Origin: Evernia prunastri
Lineage: Eukaryota; Ascomycota; Lecanoromycetes; Lecanorales; Parmeliaceae
Length of the DNA stretch: 64,000 nucleotides
Assembly (NCBI GenBank): GCA_003184365.1
Contig: NKYR01000073.1
Coordinates: forward strand, 62,001-126,000
Reading direction: 5' to 3'
Shown: positions 56,749 through 64,000 of the stretch, piece after piece
Position numbering within the stretch: the first letter of the stretch is position 1
Layout of the letters: each line of letters begins with the position of its first letter
Made by a program: the position numbers and the translations under genes
Notes under the pieces: model-generated
What the model saw: only the letters and a program-made list of their open reading frames with translations
Told to the model about the DNA's origin: nothing
Database searches by the model: none

Positions 56749-57576
56749 TTGGAGAACCGACTAGCCTAAGAGTAGCTAGAAGCAGTTGCTCGTCAGCAGC
56801 CTTTGATAGTCACAAGCCAACTCATTAAAAAACCTTCTATATAGCGAGAATATAAAGCTATAGCGAGAATAGAAAGCAAGCGTGCGATGCATTGACCGAC
56901 AACATCCAAAGTTGCATTAGCAGAATCTAAGTATTGTTGAGGGGAGATCTAGGCCTTACTTGTCTGCTGAGGTCTCAGAATTTAGGAAGGCTATGCCCAC
57001 CATCTATTTTCTAGGAGTTTGCATTAGTTCCCATAGATTCGGTTCCGAGGTATCGAACGACCAATGAGTGACCAAGGCTGAAGCAGCCCCCACGGACATA
57101 GTCTCCGTAGTGTTCGCCTTTCTACATTCTAGAGATAGGAAAGAGCGCGCCGTCTGTTACCGTACAATTGCCTAACATGCCCCATCTTCTATTGCAAGCA
57201 CTCGTCTCGAATATATTGGTAGGTCATTGAAAAGAAACATGATTCTTGTTTAGGCTCTAAATTTGAATACGCGCTCGGTTGGAGATACTCGGCAGTATAA
57301 ATAAAGTAAACTAGTCTAAGATGGGTAAGCGCAAGTCAGCCTCGTGTGCCAACAAAGTAGCCGCCTCATATTTCCTCCCCCCACCATCTCCGTCTCGATG
57401 CCTCGCAATGCTTTGAAACCATTCGGTAGGAGACCGAAGTCGTGTTTCGTGTACAGTACACTCATCAATAGTCTCGCTTCATCGATGCAAAGACTTATCC
57501 GACTAGCACAAACCATTTTGACCACATTCTGCCATCTCTTACCCTGTGTCCTGATCTGAGCATCTAAAACTAATCA
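56749..57576. other. gene-free spacer between divergent genes
   Basis: No gene supported. The sequence TATAGCGAGAATA occurs twice in tandem near 56,840-56,872. Confidence 0.5.
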
Positions 57577-58488
57577 ATGGCTCGCCCAAGGAAGACGGTA
57601 TTTTCAAAGCAAGATGTTCAGACCCCAATCATTACCAAATCCACCAAGCGTCTAAAAACTTGGGATGAGATCCCTTCATGGCAGCAAGACAACGAGTATA
57701 TCCTATCAGGCTATCGACAAGCGACTGGATCTTTCAAGAGGTGCTTCGCGAGTTTAGCTTATGTCCACAATGAGACCATCAACATCTACTCGCACGTCAT
57801 CGGAGCAGCCATCTTTCTCACGGCACCAATCTACACCTATCGAGCCTTATACTCCCGCTATTCTCTAGCAACTCCAGCTGACATCTTCGTCTTCTCCACC
57901 TTCTTCTACGGTGTTTCCATTTGCTTCCTTCTATCTGCCACCTACCACATCATCAGCAACCACAGCCCACACGTGCAGAGGTTCGGCAACCAGCTCGACT
58001 ACCTCGGAATCGTCATCTTGATGTGGGGTTCCACCATCCCGAGCATCTACTACGGTTTCCACTGCGATCCTCGACTCCAGAAAGCCTACTGGGCCAACGT
58101 CTCCATCCTCGCCACGCTCTGCATAATCGCAACCCTGCACCCGAGATTCCGACATCCAACCCTTCGACCCTACCGCGCGGCCATGTACGCTGGGCTGGGG
58201 CTTTCTGCCGTGGTCTTTGTCGTGCACGGGATCTTGCTGTATGGCTGGACCGTGCAGAACCGGCGCATGAGCGTCGATTGGATGGGCTTGATGGCATTGT
58301 TCAACCTGACGGGTGCGGTGATCTATGCGGCTCGGGTTCCGGAGAAGCTGCGGCCGCTGGAATACGACATCTACGGGAACAGCCACCAGGTATTACACAT
58401 TGCTGTAATTTCAGCCGGACTGGCGCATATGTTTGGATTGTTCAGAGCCTTCGACTACCTTCATGCGCATGGCGCTGTCTGTACGTAA
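57577..58488 (+). CDS. PAQR/hemolysin-III family receptor (IZH-like)
   Basis: Intronless 303-aa frame. Family motifs occur in order: PSWQQDNEYILSGYR, FASLAYVHNETINIYSH (helix 1 entry), SATYHIISNHSPHV, NQLDYLGIVILMWGSTIPSIYYGF and, at the end, GNSHQVLHIAVISAGLAHMFG. The conserved Ser/His/Asp residues (SATYH, QLDY, HxxLHxxxxxxxxxH) form the zinc site of adiponectin-receptor-like proteins. Seven hydrophobic helices are visible. Fungal members (yeast Izh proteins) affect zinc and sterol homeostasis and may have ceramidase activity. The N-terminus is cytosolic and basic. Length matches the family. Confidence 0.92.
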   Translation: MARPRKTVFSKQDVQTPIITKSTKRLKTWDEIPSWQQDNEYILSGYRQATGSFKRCFASLAYVHNETINIYSHVIGAAIFLTAPIYTYRALYSRYSLATPADIFVFSTFFYGVSICFLLSATYHIISNHSPHVQRFGNQLDYLGIVILMWGSTIPSIYYGFHCDPRLQKAYWANVSILATLCIIATLHPRFRHPTLRPYRAAMYAGLGLSAVVFVVHGILLYGWTVQNRRMSVDWMGLMALFNLTGAVIYAARVPEKLRPLEYDIYGNSHQVLHIAVISAGLAHMFGLFRAFDYLHAHGAVCT

Positions 58489-59049
58489 TGCAAATCTACG
58501 ACCTATGGGAGGCGTAATGCGTGTATCCCCCTCCTGATGCATTGGAACCCCTCCCCCCCGCGGTCTGTCTCTCCCGAACCCAACTTCCGGTCTGGTCGAG
58601 GCGAGCGCATTCTAGGAGTGCTTCAAACCCTGTGTATATTTTCACCTGCAGAGTGCGTCAGGGCGCTTCTTTTACGACTACCCGTTCCTAAACTATCGTG
58701 ATACGCTGGACCTTGGAAAGACGAGCCCTCCGGAGAAAATTTTATTGCGAATAGTAGACAACAGTACCGACCCTGGAAGGCCCTCTGAATCCATGCAAAA
58801 TGGAGTGTGTCGGGTCTAATACCTGTCGTAATCAGAATTCCCGCCTGCACGTGAAGGGGTCAGCGTATCATAAATATGCGTTCATTCCTCCATTTTTGGT
58901 CTATCCTACGCTCTAAACATACAAAAATTGGAGATACGGGCAACTTCTTCACCAAAAACAGAACAATTCTAATGTCTAACGCTCTTTGTAAAGAAATTCC
59001 GACCGAAAATCTCTATCTGACCTTCAGACTTCATCCTTTCATGATTATT
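58489..59049. other. short spacer between convergent genes
   Basis: 561 bp between the 3' ends of the PAQR and hydrolase genes; no supported feature. Confidence 0.5.
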
Positions 59050-60276
59050 TCATTGTTGGAGCAACACGCCAAACGTAGGGTCCGCAGCCCGAAACGCTCG
59101 CAAAACGGCTATGCCAATCGCAGGATATGCCATGATCTTGTCATGCACTCCATACTTCAGGATCTCCTCCCTAATAACGCCCTTTTCTGTGCGCCACTCC
59201 ACAGACCACCCGCCAGCCCCCAGATCGATTCTCTTCTCGTCTTTCTTCCGTTCCAGCTCGTCGTAGCTTATGCCGCCATTACGGTACGTCGCGTTAACCG
59301 CATGCCAAAACAAGACCTGAGTGTGAGTAAAGGGAATGACGAGATCGTCTTGGGCGTGAATAAACGTGATGTGATACTTGCGCCTCTCTATACCGTCGCC
59401 CTCGCTCAATCTCACGAAATCCGCAATGCGATCTTTGCTCCGCCAGGTATTCACGAGAAACCCATTGAAGAAAGCAAGAAGCCGAGGAACCAAGGCAAGA
59501 GGCGAGAGAACCGGTACGATGCCACCGATCCGGTAGGTTGCCATCAGAGTCTCCACGTCGGAGAACGAGGCGACAAGGACCAAGCCCGCGAACGAGACGG
59601 GGGGAGACTGCATGGCGAAGTGGCGCGACAGGGAGATGCCCACGGCGCTCCCCAAAGACTGACCGAATATCACGATGCGCGACGGCGGTATGCGGGCGAC
59701 CTGCATCGCCCAGTCGACGAGACTGATCGCGTCGAGGAAGAGACCCTTTTCCGAGGGTGTACCGCTGCTGTAGCCGTAGCCCCGATAGTCTGCTGCTAAA
59801 ACGTGGATTTTCTCGGGTGATGCGGAATAGAGATTGCGGTAGCAGTTTGGTCGGTAGCCTGATGCGAGCGTGCCGGCGGTACCGTGGAGGTAGATGACAA
59901 GCCTCGCTTCTGGATCATCGCGCAGTAATTGTAAGGGGAGGCTGGAGATCTTGTCACGGGTCCGGTCAGAGGGTCGGGATAGTAGCTCGTCCTGGTGGCG
60001 ACAGTAAAGGCCCAGTGGCAAGATGTGCCAGGCGTAGAGCGTTTCGCCGTCTTCGGTAGATATTGAGAAAGGCGTGACCTGGTTGTGCAAGAACCCGAAT
60101 TGCTCCGGTACTTTGATATCCTTGAACCATGTCTGCGATACGTTGTGCAGGTAGAAAAGGTGGCTTTGGAGGATTGGCAAAGCAATCATCAGACTGAGTA
60201 TGCCGAAGTAGGTGAGGGTCAGTATTGCAATAGCGAGACATGTCAGACTGAAGAAAGATGCGGGAAAAGGGTTCAT
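59050..60276 (-). CDS. alpha/beta hydrolase, ABHD12/BEM46-like
   Basis: Intronless 408-aa frame from ATG 60276. A hydrophobic N-terminal segment (ACLAIAILTLTYFGILSLMI without its first residue) suggests a signal anchor. The hydrolase core shows LVIYLHGTAGT (oxyanion loop), LAADYRGYGYSSGTPSE, the nucleophile elbow IVIFGQSLGSAVG, the acid in FIHAQDDLVIP and the His in KYGVHDKIM. This order fits the ABHD12/ABHD13/BEM46 group of membrane-anchored serine hydrolases, some of which hydrolyse lysophospholipids or monoacylglycerols. A charged insert (YDELERKKDEKRIDLGAG) lies between acid and His. The substrate is inferred only from family. Confidence 0.88.
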   Translation of the reverse strand: MNPFPASFFSLTCLAIAILTLTYFGILSLMIALPILQSHLFYLHNVSQTWFKDIKVPEQFGFLHNQVTPFSISTEDGETLYAWHILPLGLYCRHQDELLSRPSDRTRDKISSLPLQLLRDDPEARLVIYLHGTAGTLASGYRPNCYRNLYSASPEKIHVLAADYRGYGYSSGTPSEKGLFLDAISLVDWAMQVARIPPSRIVIFGQSLGSAVGISLSRHFAMQSPPVSFAGLVLVASFSDVETLMATYRIGGIVPVLSPLALVPRLLAFFNGFLVNTWRSKDRIADFVRLSEGDGIERRKYHITFIHAQDDLVIPFTHTQVLFWHAVNATYRNGGISYDELERKKDEKRIDLGAGGWSVEWRTEKGVIREEILKYGVHDKIMAYPAIGIAVLRAFRAADPTFGVLLQQ

Positions 60277-61655
60277 GGCGATACATCAAGGCAAATTTCT
60301 ACAATTGACATCAGGAAAACCGGGGGGAAAATGGCGCTTATTAGCGCCGTCTGCAGCCGACAGATTAGGCTAAGCGCCAATACCTGAGAGAAAACAGATC
60401 TGGGTAGGACCTATGAGAAGTCTTTGAAAATAATCATGAATCCATTCGGAATCAGGGCTGTGTCATCATATATCCGTCGCTCTCACCCCCGCGCGCTTGC
60501 TATAATGTTGCGATCAGTCTTAGTATGTGTCTGAGTTGCAAAGCTAAATCGTAACGCCGAGCTCATCTGGCAGCCAAAAGATCAAATTTGGTTCAATGAC
60601 AATCAGATTGGATTTCTCGAATTTCAGCACTGCAGATGAAGGTATAGTGGTACGATGTACTTCAACCCAAGTGGTCAAGTAGCAGCAAATCACGCTACCT
60701 GGATTTAACGATGCCAAGAACATCGGGTCGTTTGGATTATTTCGACTGCTGGTGGCGATATAAATGGACATCCGAACTAATGAAAGCAATCCGTCTACCA
60801 CATTTGCGGTCAGCGAGAATTTCGCTTCCTCGGTTATCTACTCATTTGCCATAGTGTGGCAAGTTGTCTGCGCAAGCTAAGATGGTCTTGCATCCATCTT
60901 TTACCTCAGGGGCGCAATCATCTAAGTCTTGATTGCGCTCAGTTACCTAGACTACGGGTTCAAACACTGGCACAGAACACTATTCCTATGGGCCGCAATT
61001 ATCATTGCCGTCACTTCTAATGCGTTGCTTGCTAAGTTGCTTCCAATTGTGGAAGAGAGCATCCTCAATGCCTACTGCGCTGGCTCCTTCATTGAATTGA
61101 TTACTTGGAGATACTTGCAGCCTCAGAGATCTGCGCACGATGTGTTTGCTCAATACTTACCCTTGAGAATACGGTGCAATTTAGGACTGATCGCCACTGC
61201 GGACTCCAAAGGCTTCGTGCTCGTTGTATCTTGTCTTCGGATCTAGTCTCATCTGCTGTTACTTTGCCTTGGAGCTAAAATCGTATACCACTCAGAGGCT
61301 GATTTCGAGCCGCTGATTACAGAAGTGCAATTCAGTCATCACGAAAGGGTCCGTTCCGTCTTGTCTAGGCGGAGATACCATTCATGGTAGAAGGCTTCTT
61401 CGGGAGCTTGATGTTACGGCTTTCGCTTAGGAAGGCTTTCGCCTAGACCATTCTCATTTGCCTGTAAAGAATGAGATTTCACTTCCAAAGACATTTTCAA
61501 GGAATCCTGGCGTGCAGGAAAATCCCATCTTATTCAGTATATTTCATCACTGTCTAACGCATCCCAAACCAAAAGCAATCAGACGGTAATCAATGCGATC
61601 GCACCTTCACCGCATTTGTTCTATCTACCACTCCACACACATAAACCTCCTTGGA
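60277..61655. other. gene-free spacer
   Basis: 1.4 kb without a supported gene. A minus frame at about 60,544-60,801 has a hydrophobic, protein-like stretch but no good ATG and no family. Confidence 0.4.
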
Positions 61656-62114
61656 TCACTTAGCCAGGACCATATCCGCCCCATTTCTAGACTTCATATA
61701 CCTCAACATCGCCGTCATATTCTCGTCCTGCAATATATCGCCATTTGCCCCGAAGCTAAGGATTCCCGGTATGCTAACACGCAGCTCTCTGATCCTGTTA
61801 CCGAGAGTGCTGAGCCTAGTAGTGAAAATGCGTTGGATATCCTTGAGCAAGGTGTCCAATTCTTCGTCGACAGCGACCACGATGACTTTCTTTATACCGT
61901 TGTGCATGAAAAGCAGCGCGAAAGTGAGTTCGTAGTATTCGAGGATGGAGTATCTGCCCTGGGAAGTTGCGTATGAGAGTCTCGAGGCACGCGTTGAGTG
62001 GTTAGGTTTGAGAAGAGCGGAAATGGGGGGATCGGGTCTGTCGATGAGGGTGGATGTCTGACTATCCTGACTCATATATGAAGGGGGACGGTCATCCATC
62101 GTGTGGTCAGCCAT
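61656..62114 (-). CDS. hypothetical protein, 152 aa, with PPxY motif
   Basis: Intronless frame from ATG 62114. The N-terminus MADHTMDDRPPSYMSQDSQT contains a PPxY motif (PPSY), which in fungi commonly binds WW domains of Rsp5-type ubiquitin ligases. The C-terminal two thirds are a compact mixed alpha/beta-like sequence (YYELTFALLFMHNGIKKVIVVAVD, then helical LDTLLKDIQRIFTT and the ending RYMKSRNGADMVLAK). No family is recognised. The regular hydrophobic pattern and clean start make it a probable gene. Confidence 0.6.
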   Translation of the reverse strand: MADHTMDDRPPSYMSQDSQTSTLIDRPDPPISALLKPNHSTRASRLSYATSQGRYSILEYYELTFALLFMHNGIKKVIVVAVDEELDTLLKDIQRIFTTRLSTLGNRIRELRVSIPGILSFGANGDILQDENMTAMLRYMKSRNGADMVLAK

Positions 62115-63489
62115 TGTGAGTAGAGTGTATGCCGGCGAGAGGGAGAGAAGGTGAGAACCTGTTAACGCGGCGAGGCCACATCTCTTGCCAAGCCTGTTGA
62201 AACATACTCAGGGGGCCCGGAAAAATATTTGCCGTTGCACTAGCATACGAGTACGGCTTTTCTTCGGCACTCAAGGTTCGCGAAGTTTGACGGTCACACG
62301 GCTGGAGATGTTGACGATTTCGATTCGAATAACATTTATCTCTAATGAATGTCGCCAGCGCGCAAGAATCAGGACTCTGAGGGACTAAGACCCATCATGC
62401 AGAAGTCGTCGTTAACCTTCAAGGTAACGTTTTGTGATCGGCGTGCGAGAAAAAGTCTAGGAAATGGAGCATAGACCCGTGGCGTCTTCCGATCAATGTT
62501 CGCATTTCCAGTGAAGATCCAGTGCATGCTTGCAATCTTCGTTCTCGAAAATATGGATTGCATCTTCGCCAATTGGGACTCACTCCATGAGGTTCAAGAC
62601 TCAAGTTCTTACGGGCGGTCTTCCCGAAAGCTCCTGTTTGGCAGCATTCGATAGCAAAGAAACTCCAACGCGCTCCGAAGAAGTTGTGCGCAACTTCCAA
62701 GAAGTCTGGGACCTCGTCGATGTCAGAGTCACCGCCGTTGCAACACTGTCAGGTCTTGTCGATATCGTCTCCCAGGCAACGAGAAGTGGCACCGCACGAC
62801 GTACAGTGAGGCGGTGACGGCGCCGTCCGGTGTTTCAATGAAAATAGCGACGGAAGGGTATGTGGAGAGGTGATTCGCGGTATCGCGGATTGAGGGTGGG
62901 TCTCATTTGGGATGGAGCAGTGTGGCGAGCTTTTGACGACGGCGATGATGACGATGACGGTTTTGAAGAGCGTGCGATGGGAAACGATTGGCTGAGGAGC
63001 TTTCTAGCATATTTTGCATAACACTCCCAGACGGAGACAGAAGTGCAGAAGGGCCACATGTGTGCCCCGACTGGCTGGCTGAGAGCTTCTGGGGCAGAAG
63101 GACATCCCCGGCGGCATACCGTAGCAGAATAACGAAATCGCAAAGCTAGTTCATGTGTATCCTATGGAATTGCGCTCAGAAAGTGATATTTACGTGATGC
63201 ATCGTTGACTGAATTCCGCGAACTTGGAATTGTATGAAAACCTTATGTTGTGATTTTGATTGAAGTATGTATTCGAATATTCGCTGGAATCTTGATGCAA
63301 CAAGAGACACACTACGAGAAAGCTGATAGTTTGACACAGCCAGTACCAGAAACGTTCGACTTTACACCCTATTACGATGGCGGATTGCCTTTTCTCATCA
63401 AATAAATAAATATACACTTCATTAATCAAGTCTAAGCCTATAACTATGAAACTTCAACAACGACCCCCCATCTCTCAAAACCGCGCTCA
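62115..63489. other. gene-free spacer
   Basis: No supported gene. Overlapping frames at 62,370-62,820 on both strands have no motif, no clear start and no splice partner. Confidence 0.45.
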
Positions 63490-63636
63490 GCTCTGTCCCA
63501 CCCGGCTGGGTCCGTACAGATCTGCGGTGTAGTAGTACGAGCGGCTAGAGTCGTCATCCGAGTTCTTTTTCGCAAAGAGCCGACGCGCTTTGTGGCTCAC
63601 CTTGATGACGTAGAAGGGCAGGTTGGTCAGGAACAT
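63490..63636 (-). CDS. possible small protein, 49 aa
   Basis: ATG at 63636 begins MFLTNLPFYVIKVSHKARRL, ending YYYTADLYGPSRVGQS; the stop codon occupies 63487-63489. The C/T-rich sequence just upstream looks like a fungal leader although it stays in frame with a longer 163-codon frame. The short product has an amphipathic, basic N-terminal helix and an acidic/Tyr-rich end. No family is assigned. Confidence 0.4.
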
Positions 63637-64000
63637 GTTGGCCGGTGGGGGTGAAGGGAGTGGTGGTGATGGTGATGGTGAAGGTGAAGGTGATTTGGGG
63701 GGATTTCTTGGGGTTCTTGGGGGACTTGGAGGAATTTGAGGAATTGGAGGAATTGGACTCGAAGATATGAGTGATGAGGACGAAGAGCAACGGAGACGAA
63801 ACAATGAGGATAGAATGAATTGTGCACTGATAAAAGGATCGGCTCTTTGGGCTTGGGTTTGGGGTCTTGTACAAAGAAGGATATGTACGGGGCATAAAGA
63901 AACATTTGCATGAAAAGATAGACGAAACTGCACTTTGTGGGAGATACATTGACAATTTACGTACAAGTCCTTGTTCATTGAAAAAAAGACGCCAGTGAAA
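63637..64000. other. right end, leader-like low-complexity DNA
   Basis: GGTGAT/GGTGAAGGT-type simple sequence (63,650-63,700; CT/CA-rich on the minus strand) upstream of the 49-codon frame. No other feature is supported. Confidence 0.4.

Noticed and set aside
60544..60801. 85-codon minus frame with protein-like hydrophobic stretch
   Set aside because: No ATG at its start and no family match; left as spacer.
62370..62817. Frames of 60-95 codons on both strands
   Set aside because: Mutually overlapping, without recognisable family or credible start.
1..64000. Secondary-metabolite cluster, CRISPR array, rRNA or virus-like genes
   Set aside because: No synthase domains, spaced repeats, rRNA or viral replicase motifs were seen anywhere in the window.

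Overview
The window looks like nuclear DNA of a filamentous ascomycete (Pezizomycotina). The evidence is genes with short GT-AG introns (mostly 49-160 nt), CT-rich stretches ahead of start codons, no operons, long gene-poor spacers, and typical fungal families: a SAT4/PTH11-type rhodopsin-fold membrane protein, a STAND N-terminal domain, a Cys-rich ectodomain/TM protein and an NFX1-type RNA helicase. I cannot assign class or genus. All gene models were spliced by hand from reading frames, splice-site phase and family motifs.

Layout. The left edge holds the N-terminus of an F-box protein (minus). 2.1-4.5 kb: secreted type-B carboxylesterase (+). 5.75-7.55 kb: six-exon rhodopsin-like membrane protein (-). 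9.4-10.3 kb: mitochondrial citrate carrier (+). 11.5-13.3 kb: remnant of a STAND/NLR-type gene with no NACHT domain (-). 14.5-25.6 kb: secreted or surface proteins, all minus and all of uncertain function: a 439-aa secreted protein, a Ser-rich Cys-domain/TM protein, a 571-aa secreted protein with a Cys-rich C-terminus, and a 108-aa small secreted protein. Between them (18.5-19.45 kb) lies repeat- and hairpin-rich DNA that includes a possible short inverted-repeat transposon remnant.

27-31.8 kb: SAP18 (+), an NmrA/isoflavone-reductase-like oxidoreductase (-) and a conserved hydrophilic protein (-). 32.8-35.0 kb: adenylosuccinate lyase (+) with an 18-nt micro-exon, lying between two direct repeats about 3.5 kb apart. 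36.35 kb: possible 70-aa basic protein. 39.0-48.3 kb: a head-to-head pair, the rRNA cytosine methyltransferase Rcm1/NSUN5 (-) and a 1,998-aa ZNFX1/Hrr1-like helicase (+). 50-51 kb: Ser/Thr-rich single-pass membrane protein (-). 52.2-53.7 kb: nucleotidyltransferase-fold protein (+). 54.9-56.7 kb: multi-pass membrane protein (-). 57.6-58.5 kb: PAQR/hemolysin-III receptor (+). 59.0-60.3 kb: ABHD12/BEM46-like hydrolase (-). The right end has a 152-aa and a 49-aa small protein (both -).

The genes do not form one pathway. Housekeeping functions (citrate transport, purine synthesis, rRNA methylation, histone deacetylation, possibly RNAi) are interspersed with lineage-specific secreted and membrane proteins. 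I saw no polyketide or peptide synthase cluster, no rRNA, no convincing tRNA and no CRISPR. The most unusual items are the NACHT-less STAND remnant, the direct repeats around the lyase gene, the hairpin-rich 18.5-19.45 kb region, and the large secreted protein with a Cys-rich tail.
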